A stretch of DNA of 64,000 bases, from positions 1-64,000 of the forward strand of contig JAJVDF010000234.1 of assembly GCA_022410635.1 (NCBI GenBank), written 5' to 3'. A program made the translations under genes and the position numbers. This stretch comes from Tretioscincus oriximinensis. Its lineage: Eukaryota; Chordata; Lepidosauria; Squamata; Gymnophthalmidae. A model generated the notes under the pieces. The model searched no databases. It was not told the origin of the DNA and worked only from the letters and a program-made list of their open reading frames with translations. The stretch's first letter is position 1. Every line of letters begins with the position of its first letter. This document shows, piece after piece, positions 12,838-24,500 of this stretch.

Positions 12838-13649
12838 ATAGTCCAAAAAAGAATATCTATGACTTTACAAATCAAGACGCAAGAAAAAAGCATTTATTTC
12901 TTAGAAGGTCTTAAAGTTAGGTAAATACAACCTCAGATGAACAACAACAACACATGACAAAATACATGTCATAATTTATTCAGCAAAAACTAGGTCAGAA
13001 GCAGTGTGTGAAATATGTAATAAAACCCATGAAACAATATATTCTAGAACCACCTTTAGAAGCAGTAACTTGAAGTAATTGTTTTCTGTGTGACTGTATC
13101 AGCCCTTCACATCCTTCTGAAGAAAGTGGCCCATTGCTTTTCGCAATATCTCTTCAGTTCATTGAGATTTCCAGGCATTTGTTTATGCACAGCTCTCTTA
13201 AGGTCCCACCACTGAGATTTAGTTGTNTGAAGACTGGACTTTGATTCTTTTCTTTTTCAGCCATTCTGATGTAGATGTGATTGACACCATTGTCCTGTTG
13301 CATGATACAGTTTCAGTGAAGCATTTGAATAAATGGCTTCACATTTGACTTCAGATTAGTCTGGTGTANAGAGGACTTAGGTTCTCTGCCCAGGTTCTGT
13401 GACTGCAAAATTAATCACTTAACCACCACTGTACTTGGCAGTTGGTATAAGGTTTTGTACTGATATGCTATGTTTGGTTTTCACCAAATGAGGCACTTGG
13501 TTATTATGATGAAATACCTCAACATTGGTTTCAACTGTCCAAAGAACATTGTTCCAGAATTCTTGTGGTTTGTTCAGATGCAGCTTTGCAAACTTTAGAT
13601 ACACTGCTCTGTTCTTTTTAGAAAGAAGATGCTTTCTCTTTTCAGACAA
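12838..13649 (-). mobile_element. Tc1-like transposon, C-terminal half
   Basis: The minus strand encodes KRKHLLSKKNRAVYLKFAK, then KPQEFWNNVLWTVETNVEVF, matching Tc1 transposase where WTDET carries the first catalytic Asp; here the Asp is Val. Further 3' wording (ctttgattcttttctttttcagccattc and similar) also belongs to the transposase. The left end near 12838 has tttacaaatcaagac and taggtaaatacaacctcaga, typical Tc1 terminal/subterminal sequence. Inactive. The coding sequence is broken by a CR1 insertion (13650-14878). Confidence 0.85.
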
Positions 13650-14878
13650 AGAAAAGAAAGTGTTTTTTAAAAAAACAAACAAAAATATTTTAATATATTG
13701 AAAGAAAATTCATTTCATAACATATACTAAAGAAATAATTTTATTACTTTTACTAAAAATATCTTAGATTATAACCATAACTAAAGGATCTTGAAACAGA
13801 AGAGAATTTTAATAGTAATAAAAGTAAATTATAAATATATTAGGAATGAAGGTAGAGAGCCAGCAGGGGGAAGGGGGCTTCCCAGTGTTTTGCACTGAGT
13901 GTCAGATGTATGACAAACTACCTGCTGGTGAGAAGTCATGGGTGTTTGTTCGGTGCAAGGAGCTCCTAGCTCTCAGGGAACGTGTTTCTTCCCTTGAGGC
14001 CAAAGTAGCTGACCTGGAGAAGCAGAGAGACAGAAATAGGCATCAGGACGAGACCTCCAGGGATGCAGTAGGAGCATCCCACTCCCGGGAATGCAGTCCT
14101 CCAGCTGCCTTGGAGAACGGGGGTCTCAGGCAGAGAGGACATCAGAGCGAGGAAGGTTGCGGACATCACACTACATCTAGATAGGCTTTTAGACAGTGCT
14201 GGGGTGGAACCAGGTGTTGTGGTACATGTTGGTACCAACGACATTGGAAGAGCCAAGTGGGGAGTCCTGGAAGCCAAATTTAGGTTGCCAGGTAGAAGAT
14301 TGAAATCCAGGACCTCCAAGGTAGCATTTTCTGAAATGCTACCTGTTCCACATAAAGGACCATCTAAGCAGGCAGAGATTAGAAGCTTCAATGCGTCGAT
14401 CAGGCTGTGGTGTCATGAGGGAGGATTTAGATTTGTCAGGAACTGGGGGACATTTTGGGACAGGCCATACCTGTACAAAAGGGATGGGTTGCACTTGAAC
14501 CAAGATGGAACCAGACTGCTGGCACTCCTTAAAACTATTGGGTAGAAAAGTGAGAACAGACAAAANAAAGTATTTTTTCACGCAGAGGGTCATCAGCCTG
14601 TGGAATTTACTTCTTGAAGAGGTAGTGGTAGCTAANAGCTTGGATAGTTTCAAGATAGGACTAGACAGGTTTATGGACACCAAGGGTATACATGGGTACT
14701 AGGATGGATGTCTGGGTGTTGCCTCTGGGATACCATTTGCAGGGAGTCGTGAGCAGGTGCATATTTTGCTTTCCTCTGTTCGGACTGCCCAAGTGCATCT
14801 GGTGGGCCTCTGTGTGACAGAGTGCTGGACTTGATGGGCTGTGGCCTGATCCAGTATGGCTCTTCTTATGTTCTNATG
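13650..14878 (+). mobile_element. CR1 LINE, 5' end intact-looking, internally deleted
   Basis: The copy carries a 5' UTR of about 195 bp, an ORF1 remnant (13846-14545), then jumps directly to the ORF2 C-terminus and 3' UTR, ending ttcttatgttctnatg. A 9-bp repeat TTCAGACAA flanks it (13641-13649 and 14879-14887), read as a target-site duplication inside the Tc1 transposase. The fusion is at GGCA, 14521-14524. About 195 bp inside ORF1 is also missing near 14155. Confidence 0.88.
13846..14545 (+). pseudogene. CR1 ORF1 remnant (SGNH/GDSL-esterase type)
   Basis: The N-terminus has a cysteine pair ([10 protein letters not shown]) that resembles half of a zinc-binding domain, then a coiled coil (LREVRVSSLEAK-like region, heptads in [15 protein letters not shown]). 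The second part keeps VVVHVGTNDIGR and DGLHLNQDG, blocks of the SGNH esterase domain known in CR1 ORF1 proteins. The block with the nucleophilic Ser (GDSIVRH in the 46 kb copy) is deleted, and a stop sits at 14182. The esterase is thought to act in membrane or lipid interactions of the retrotransposon particle. Not functional. Confidence 0.85.
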
Positions 14879-14887
14879 TTCAGACAA

Positions 14888-15350
14888 GCCGTTCTTGTTC
14901 AGTCTTTTCCTAATTCTACTGTCATGAACATGAACATTTAACATGCTAATCAAGGGCATTAGAATCTGAGAAGTAGCTCTTAGGTTATTTGCAATTTTCC
15001 TGAGCACTTCAGGATTTGGCCTTGGTGTGAATTTGCTGGGACATCCACTCCTGGAAAAATTATCAGCTGTCTTGTATGTTTTCTATTTCTAAATAATCTT
15101 TCTCACTGTATAATGATGGACTCCAAATTGTTTGTAAATGGCATTATAACCTTTTCCAGATAGATGAGAAGATGTCATTGCTGATAACGTTCCTCCTTGG
15201 CATTCTGTTAACACATGACTGAATGCTTCAGATCAGCAAACTGCCAAAACTTTTGTGGAGGTGCTCATATTTCTTATGATCAAGGGTGTTTGCTTGGCAA
15301 TGCCTGGTTGCGCCATACCCTCTTAATTTCTTTCCCCAATTTCTTTTTCC
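14888..15350 (-). mobile_element. Tc1-like transposon, N-terminal half
   Basis: The minus strand encodes LRKIANNLRATSQILMPL and VHDSRIRKRLNKNGLSE, the paired-like DNA-binding domain of Tc1 transposase. Together with 12838-13649 it forms one element; the frame would continue across the CR1 insertion at NGLSE-KRK. Homology fades after about 15345 and the right terminal repeat was not found. Confidence 0.85.
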
Positions 15351-15569
15351 TGTAACTCTGTAATACAATATTCACTCAATACTAATATGCCCACATATAA
15401 CTCTTAAATATACAACACAGGCCTAAGANCCCATTCACATACAAAGTCTTATTCTATACATGCACATTAATACCATTGTCTGTTTTATTTTATTTAGTTT
15501 TGATTTCTTCTTCTCTTGTGAAACATAACCTTTCTGTACCTATGTCTTGTAAGTATCAAGAGTCTACAT

Positions 15570-15757
15570 CAGACCTGGGCAAGGGGCGGCCCGAGGGCCA
15601 CATGCGGCCCTCCTACTTTCTCTGACCGGCCCGCCCCTCTTAGCTCAGAGTTATATACAGTATTGGGTAGAACTGAGTTAANTATATTAATCCGGCCCTC
15701 TAAAACCACCCCAATTTCTCATGCGGCCCCTTGGGAAAAATTAATTGCCCACCCCTG
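15570..15757. mobile_element. Non-autonomous hAT element, 188 bp
   Basis: Ends CAGACCTGGGCAA and TTGCCCACCCCTG form imperfect terminal inverted repeats. Identical 8-bp flanks GTCTACAT (15562-15569, 15758-15765) are the target duplication expected of hAT. The interior is rich in gcggcccnc and has no coding capacity. Confidence 0.9.
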
Positions 15758-15910
15758 GTCTACATGTTAGTGCAGATCACCAGACTAGGACCCCCTTATC
15801 TGGGTAACTGATAGGCCTGCATTACCAGTATACTAACCTGGGCTGGTGTGAATCATGGAGGCACATAGAAGGCATGCTTCCATTTCCTGGACTACAGAAG
15901 GAGCCATTTT

Positions 15911-16256
15911 GGCTGCATCCACACAGCGTGATGAAGTCTGCTTAGGAGCGCCATCCTGTCGGCTCCTGCAGATGTAATGGTGGTTTGTCAATGATGTAGT
16001 TGCTGCAAACTTGCCTTGCAGCAGGTCTAGTAAGAGATTTTTTAAAAAATCTGACCTGCTCAGCTGGGCTCCCCATCAATCAGTGGAGAGCCCTGCAAAG
16101 CAAGCTGGGCAGAGGGAAAGCTAAGCACAGNCAATCGTGGGCCAGTGCTTCCTTCCAGCCTCCCACCAATGGCAGCTGCTGCGCAAGCCACGCATATAGC
16201 TGTCCACCCACAACACAAGGTAAGTCCACTTCCGTGCGTCATGTGTGTAAGCAGCC
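15911..16256. mobile_element. Short GGC-ended inverted-repeat element, 346 bp
   Basis: Left end GGCTGCATCCACACA, right end (reverse complement) GGCTGCTTACACACA; both continue with similar bases for about 25 bp. TTT flanks both sides (15908-15910, 16257-16259), possibly a 3-bp duplication. No coding capacity. Resembles the end of 57286-57408. Confidence 0.65.
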
Positions 16257-16995
16257 TTTGACAGGACACTAAAGCATGCTATGAGAATGGGTTTCCAGGG
16301 ACTCTGAAACTAGGAACATATGTTTCTAATCCTTCAGAGCCCTCAGTGTTGATTTTGAAACTTGTGTGAACTGCAGGGCCAACACAGGGACTGATCTTCA
16401 AAATCACACTGTGCTGGGATGGGATCTGGACCAGCAAACCTCACTAAATGAAGAATCACTTGTTTGGATGATAGGACAGCTAGTTTATAAACACTCAGCC
16501 TTAAACATTTATGAAGTTCCTTTTTGAGTAGGTACTCTTCTGGCTTTTGAGTAGATCTTCATTTTGAATAGGCCTTTTCTAGTTTTTCATAGTTGCTTTA
16601 GTCATTTTGCTGAAAATACCCTTTAGTTTGTATTCACACCTGCCCTTCTTTTATTATCTTAGCTTAAACATAAATGTTTCCACTGAAATAAATCAGCCTT
16701 GTAATTTGAAAAATATAAAAGTTTGGTTTAAGTTACTTATTACAGGTAATAACTGTTTGATGGTTGAATATGAAACAAATGCTTGGCAGAATATTTAGCT
16801 TGAATCTCTGCCAGAAAACAATAAAGTGCAACATAATTCCTAAAAATGTCTGAGCTATAAACTAACTGTCATGACATAACATGCATATAGTAATAACAGG
16901 CTGACAAGCCTAATAAAGTCTACGCATGCTATAGTTAGGAACTACATGCTGTAACAAGTCCATAATGTATTCTGTCCTTCATTCATTTTGTGCAG
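16257..16995. other. AOPEP intron sequence, nothing recognised
   Basis: AT-rich. No repeat identified. It ends in the acceptor tcattttgtgcag of the zinc-motif exon. Confidence 0.6.
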
Positions 16996-17185
16996 CCCAC
17001 ACATCATCTTCTTGTCACAGAGCATACTCTCTGGAGGATGCCATCTCTGTGGAACACGCCTGTGCCATGAAATAGCTCATGCCTGGTTTGGCTTGGCCAT
17101 TGGTGCCCGTGACTGGACTGAAGAGTGGTTAAGTGAAGGCTTTGCTACTCATTTAGAAGATGCATTTTGGTCAGCAGCACAACAG
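16996..17185 (+). CDS. AOPEP: AOPEP exon with zinc-binding motif
   Basis: This 190-nt exon starts after ttgtgcag and ends at CAG before gtatgc. Its first base completes a codon from an unseen upstream exon, and it ends in phase 0. It encodes [14 protein letters not shown], then [31 protein letters not shown] and FWSAAQQ. HEIAH plus the E of SEGFA (18 residues apart) is the HExxH-X18-E signature of M1 peptidases; the two His and the distal Glu bind zinc and the first Glu is the general base. The wording around the motif is characteristic of AOPEP. The preceding exon, expected to end near FPSLGMA in family members, was not found upstream in this window. Confidence 0.96.
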
Positions 17186-20100
17186 GTATGCANAGTCTTT
17201 AATATCATGGAGTGAAAAAGTATTTTATATTTTATTTGTTCTGTAAAATGAATAAATAATAGGCTCTGTGCCTAAGTGCACAATCAATGATATCTGGAAC
17301 AAATAAAACCGTTATCTCACTTAGCACTTTGTTTATCCCAGATTCTAACCAGACATTCTAGTAAGTTTCATAAATAGGAAAAGACAACAATGTCTCAATG
17401 TTCTTAAAATCTAGAAATGAAAGAGCATCAAAATACAATTTGTAGCTGTCTCAAGTAATAACCAACTTAATATGAAAAAAATCACCTGCTCATGCCTTTA
17501 GCTATGAGTCTGTATTATTCTTCCATCTATGGATTTGACATCTGTAATATGAAATAGGCCTCCTACACACAACATGTTAAAAACCACAATGGCATTAAGT
17601 TCCAAAATAACCCAATCNCGAGTCCAGGCACATATACTCACAACCTTTTGCAAACAAATCATTAGACAATCTTTAAATCCATGTGGAACAGACATGACGA
17701 CTAACAGGAAAGTAAATACTGAGCATTCTCAGTATGCGATTCTCGTTGTCTTCTGTTAGCATCTTCTCGCAGTGTTCTGGTAATCCCGTTGAGGATATTA
17801 CACATAANGAAGGCTTCTCGCCTCCATGTCTGCAGGCTTGGTTTTGTAAAAACTCTGTTGGCATGTGAGATGGAGCAATTATTTAACCCCAAAGTGATTT
17901 CCTTTTCCAGTCTTCAAGGGTACACTCTCAATTGTTTATTTTCTAATCTTCACTTACACTTTTCAGCACAACTCAATCCTACCTTGTACTAATCAGCAAA
18001 GCAATATGAAGGACATATGGGATTCAGCCAGTACTTGCTTAACTTTGCCCCAATTACCATATTATTTCTTCTTGTAGTGTTTTTGTAAAAAGGACAGGAT
18101 CCTGATACTGTATAACCGGTGAATTGACAACATGAAGTACTGACATACTTTGAGTTGCAGTAGCACAATTTCCAAATTGATACGATTAAGATTAAGTTCA
18201 GTTGCAAAGTTCATTGGCCAATGGTTATCCTTGTCAGGAAAGCTACCATCATATTACACAATTCCACATTCACCAACCTTTGCCAGTGAAAAGCCGGTTA
18301 TCTTAATGGGAAATTGCACAGCTAATATGAGATAATGCTTGATTTGTAGATTGGTTTAATACTTAGTCCTGCCTTTAAGGTTAATTTTGTTCTTCTTCAA
18401 ACACAGATTTAAGAACGGTACTGTAATATTGTTTGTTGACTAAGATTTTAGAATATCTTTGCTTTGTTTGAAGTCTTTTGTTGTGACTTACTTGTACTTT
18501 AATTATAAAATCATATTTAAATAAATAAATTAGGATTGAAAAAACTCATTTTTAAGCAGAACTCTCAGATTAATTGGATTGCACATTTTAAAAATACTGT
18601 AATACAAGAATGAAAAGAATGAAAAACATGTTGCTCCCCTCTCATACAGAAATAAAAAAAANTTCTTTGTCTTGACATGTTTATGATACATAAAAACAAA
18701 TAACTATTTCTGTTTGCTTTAGAATTGTTCATACTCATATAGTATGTAAATTGATTTGACTGATTAACTGAAGCTCATTCAATTAATGTAAAGGTTTTTT
18801 TAAAAAATAAATAAGAATCCATTGGGATTCCTGGGATTCCATTTTGTGTAAACAATTGGTAATTTGAAGCTTTGCTATCTTAAGGACCAAAATTACACCA
18901 TAAAAACTATGCTCATAGATTTTAATATTATTAATATTATTGTCATTGCTGCTTGTTTTCAATGTGATACACCTATCTTCTCCCATATGCTCTTAAGAAA
19001 AGTGAAATTGGAAAATGTGGAGACTTCAAACTTAAAGGTTCTTCTGGAAGAAGTCAAAGGCATATTTTGTCTCAAATATTACCTCAATATGTGCATCAAA
19101 TTTTCATTTGCATAGTACTTATTTCATGTCTTTGTTGTACAGTTCCTAAATGCTTCATGACAATAAATTAATCTAAAATGATTTCATTTCATATTGTGCA
19201 TCAGTTGTGTGTACAGCAAATTTGGTTCTATGCAGTAGATCACACTGCATATGAACCGAGTACATATTTAGTGGGAATCTTGGCTGCTTTTTTACTATTA
19301 ATAAATAAATACATACATATGTGCGTGCATACATACATGCATACATACACTTTTAAATTAATAAAATGTAATTTTCTTTCTTAATAAAGTCCTCAAAAAT
19401 TTGTGTGCCATTGATTTGCATGAGGCTGGGTTCAAACAGGGCAAAAAGCAAAAAAAAAATTCAGAAGCATCTTGGAGAAGATACATGTGAAGTTAATTTT
19501 TTCATCCCAACTCCAATACATTTCTAATGTGTTGGGATTTTTTTTGCCACTATGCTTTAAAGGAAGATTAGTGTACTCTGCATGTGTCTTTGTTGTCCTA
19601 AAGGTATTTTTAAAGTGTGAATGCAATTTTAGAGACCTTATATGAATTGATTGCCTTACATAAATACATTATCATTGCCTTACACTGATAGGTTGTAGTC
19701 TGTGCTTTGGCAACCTTGGTTTCCTGTAAGAAGCAAGGGCAAACATCACTGTTTTGCCACGGGTGGTGGTTATATGAAAGATGATTGTATTTTGCATATT
19801 GATACATGTTATAGGTGGAGATGTTAGGAGGATATATTTTGAGTTCTTTTTTCATTAGAAAGTTTCAGAAAAATCAAAGACACTTAGGCTACAAACACAC
19901 TACACCTTAAAATGGGGAATGAAAATGATTGCTGGAATTTGAATTGGGGATGGATCCATTCTCTGTGTTCAGTCTTAAATGTGCGCAAACCATTCCTCCC
20001 GCCGCTCATCTCATCTGCCCTGCACGAACTCAGANGCTCATCCTTCTCGTCCTNTGTTGGGATCCCTGCCTTGCCAGCATCCAAGCCTAGCCAGCTCCCT

Positions 20101-21536
20101 CCTCCTCTTTTTTTCCTCCCGGCTGATCTGGTTTCCTATCGTCGCTGACCCCCGGTAGCACCTCACCAGTAAGTCAGGGATCCCCACAGAGGAGGAGAAG
20201 GGTGCTGATAAGGCAGGGATCCCCACGAGGGAGAAGTGTGTGGACAAAGGAGGAGTTCAACAGAGGGGGAGCCAGAGAGCTCCAAAGTCAGAGTGCTGTT
20301 TACGTGAATTGCAAGGAACTGTGCCCGATTTGTGTTACAGACCCAAATCCATTTCTGGCATATATGGCTATGTGATTGATGGAGGTGAGAGCGCTTTGGA
20401 TTTAGATTTTAGTGTGTCCATCACACTGCCACTCCGTGTTTCCTCCCATTTTAAAGTGTAGTGCATTTGCAGCTATGAATGATCTTCATGCATATATCCC
20501 AAACAGCTACCAGTTAATGATGCAAAGGAGCAGCAGGATCTCAAAGCCTTATTGCGCTGGCAGCGTCTCAGAGATGAAGTGCAGCACTCGGAAGAAGAAT
20601 TGCAAGTATTAAGGTATACAGTTGGTTTTTTTTATTGGTTTTATTTCTTCTTTCTATCTTCTCTTTTCCAAAATAAATACATGTTCTCCCATACTGCTGT
20701 GTGCTTGTCCTTCTTGTTGTTGTTATTTTATAAAGCGCTATCACCATTGCATCTTCTAAAGAGTTTCTTGTAGAAGAAGAAAGCTGGAAATTACTACTTT
20801 TTTTAGAATTCTTTTCAAGTGTCAGCTTATTTTTTATTTCAAACTTACATTGATAAATTATTGGAGTAAACTATTTTAAAAAATCAGAAATTGAAATTGT
20901 AACAATTTAGTTGCTGGGAGTTATTGAGTTTTAATAATATATACAGTGTTGGTACCCTTTGGTCTGATTTTCATTCATTGATTTTCAGTAAATTTAAATT
21001 TCAAAATACATTAGTNAGTTTCAGTTTTTTTCAGTGACCATTCTGTGTTTTTCTTTCTTTTACGGAAGAGTATCAACACTTTTGTCCACATGTGTATAAC
21101 ATAAATCTTTATGGGGAAATGTTAAAAAAANTTTTTTATAGCAAAGTTATTTCTGCTATTTATTATAATCATATGTCCAGTATGACAGGGTTATCCTTTT
21201 CTGAGATGTTTTCAAGAAGTGCCAAATCATGTAATGAGTCAATTCTGGGAATTGCACTGATATAAAATATAATCCATTTTCACTATTAGCCAGAGGCGGA
21301 AATAGCATTTTAAATCTTATCAACCTTGAGCCACTAATTGTCTGACAGCGTAGATATAGAATTTTCTTGTAAAATCTTCAGAAAATAAAGTTTTAGCGTT
21401 AGGTGATATACTATGAGGCAAAAAATATGCCGCAGATATTTAAACTAATGGGATCTGAGCATCCTGTGAAAAACCAGGAAAGGCATGTTGGGTTCTGGTG
21501 GATAGTTAAGTAAAAAAAGTCAATCCACTTTGAAAC

Positions 21537-21587
<51 letters not shown>

Positions 21588-24500
21588 TGCGTGCGCGGGG
21601 GGGAGGGGATCAAAATCAACATTAGGAATAAATAGGAAAAGAAAAACCACCCATATGTATTATTACAGTGAAGCCAAATTTGGAATATTGTGTGCAAAAG
21701 TTTTGTCTCTTTCTGTCAGGAAGGATATTGTACAACTGAGCAAAGGGTAGAAATGAGCAATTAGAATGATAAGAGAACACCGGCTGCAATGTTTATTCAG
21801 TCTTGAAAGACAGTGTTAAAAAAGTAAATGACTGAAATATATGAAATTGTTCATGGCTTGGAAAAGGTGAATAAAGAAGTATGTTCTCTGTACAAGAACA
21901 TTAGAACTAGGGGTCACTCTGTGAAGGTGACTGGCAAGAAAAATAGAGCTGGCAAAGGTAATGATTTTTGCACTTAATGATCCATTGCTATATGGAATTT
22001 ATCTCTAGAGGGGTAGTGAAAGCCCTACCCTGGTTGACTTTAAGGAGTTGGACAAATTCATTAAATACAGATCTGTCAATAGATACTAAAATGGTTATTT
22101 AGATATCATCTTAAAGCTTGAATGACAGGTAGAATGCTGCTAAAGGCTATTTGCAGTAGGTCAAGAGCAAGTGAATACAGTATTGCATTTTACCTTTTCT
22201 GCACTGAGCCGCCTTCTGAGCTATTTACATGGGGAATTGGATACAATTATGCCTGTAACAGTGAGGGATGTTATAGATAAAATAATTTCATGTGCTCAAA
22301 TGGTGTTAGTAAGTGGATGGAAAGACAGTGCATTATGGTCAATACAGAAAATCTGTGAATATCTAATTAATGTGAATACATTTGAAATTTCTAATTGCAG
22401 AATTAATAATTTGGAAAATATTGGAAAAATAAGGAAATGTAAACAAAAATGGTTGCTAGTAAAAAAAAAATATGGAGGCTAGATTAGGGAGTAAAGTGAT
22501 GAGATTAAAATTATGATTGATTTTCCAGATGTAAACCCCCTACAGCCAAATATTGAATTTGATGTAGATAGGGGAAGGGGGATAGGGTAAAAATGGGAGA
22601 AATTTTGTTTGAAACACTGATTGCATCAGTGGAAAGTTTATTGTATTGAATTTATTTTGAATTAATTGCATTTTGAATTTTTTTAAAAAGAAAGAAAATG
22701 CCCCAACACAACTGATGCTCTTCTACTGGGCATGACACAATATCCTTCAAAATTGTTAGGGTGCAGTCTAGCAACCCATTTTNACAGTGGTCAGTTAGTT
22801 AGGACCTAAGAACTAAGGATAAGGACATTACTTAACTACAGAAGTCAGTGTGTCAGAAATCAGTGTATTTGAAGTGAAATTCCAAGGACAGAGAAGAATT
22901 CAGCAAAAATATCTTGAAAGCAGAGATTAGAAAGATTAAATATTTGAGGATTATCCTATGTAAAATGTGAATTCAGNTACTATAAATTCAGCTACTATAA
23001 ATCAATATAGAAAAATATGGAAAAGCAGTTGGGAAAATGAGAAGGGGAAAAAGTTTTTTAACAGAAACCCGTGGTTACAAGAAATTAATCCTACCTAAAA
23101 TGCTCTACTTAATGCAAGTTCAGGTAGATGATATTCCAAAAGCAGTTCTCGAGAAGTGGGATAAAAACATCGAATAAGAAGCTGAGATGGTAAAAAGTTT
23201 GTATAGTGAAAAAAGGTTATATGCTGAGATAGAAAATGGAAGATGGGGTATTCTTGCTCTTGCAGGGTATTATGAGGCCTTTCAAATTGGAAATATGCTG
23301 CAGTTGGAATTTATTTCCAACCAGCTGGGAGCAGCTGTGAAAAAAGGTGGGAGAGATCTGCTTAGATAGCTATTATCTAAACAGATCTCTCTCACCCCTT
23401 TTTTCCCAATAAGGGCTTGGATTCCCACTTCCAGCTGATTGGGAATCCAAGCCACTAGAGGGAAAAGGGGGGAAGAGATCTGCTTAAACAGCTCCTATCT
23501 AAGCAGATCTCTCCCCACCTTTTTTCACCTATAGATTTCTTTTTATGTTTCTATCTAAACATATCTCTCCCCTTTTTTCCTGTAAGGGCTTGGAAATCAG
23601 CTGGGAGCAACAATTCAAGCTGCTAGAGGAAGAAAAAGGGAGGTGAGAGATCTGAGATAGGAGCTTTGTAAGCAGATCTCCAGACCTTCCCCCCCCCCCC
23701 CCAGTAGCTTGGAATGCTGCTCCCAGGTGATTGGAAACTCCCCAAGCCTGTGCAATTCTTGGTCCAATGAACAAAAGGGGTTGAAACAGCACTGGAAATG
23801 GCAATGCAGTGCGGAGTGGAAATGTTTTCACTTTGCTTATGCCTAAACCGTTCACCACCATGAGAACTCAGCCTAAAAGTTATATGAAGAAATAATTCTT
23901 GACTCTTCCAAGATTCTTAATTAGTGGTCTTGGTTCTAGTATTTTGGAAAAAGTACAAAGGAAANTAGAAAATCCACTTTGTTTACATCCTTTTATATAT
24001 TTCTATGATGTTATCTCTCTCTTACCTCTAATTCCCTCAGCTCTTAATTGTAGAAAAACTCCTGTTTGTGTTCAAGCCTATCTCTTAACACAATATTATA
24101 TACTATTTGTACTATAAAAATGAATTATTTAGCTTCAGTGCACACAGTAAATTGGAGATGCATTTAAAGTGAAAAAATAGATATTTCTTTCTCTCATAAC
24201 GAGTTCATAATGTCTCTATTTTTCCCATGATAAATGTCTCTGTCCCACCCTTCCTTCTGTTGTCCAATCGTGCCCTGCATGTTCTCCTTTCACTTTTATT
24301 TGTGCGTTCACTTTCATTTGTCAAGGCATATATCACTCATTTTTTTTGTTGGCATCTCTTCCACTGTTGTGTAGCTTTCCATTAAGCCTTTGATTACAAC
24401 TACATGCAATAGTCTACAGTAAGCACCTCTGGGGTGACAAAGAGACTATTTGGAATTGTTCACACAACTATCTTCCCTATTTCTTTTTATGAACATTCTA

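Noticed and set aside
21411..21750. Thr-His and Cys-Val rich open frames
   Set aside because: Translation of the (GT)n(GTGC)n microsatellite on both strands.
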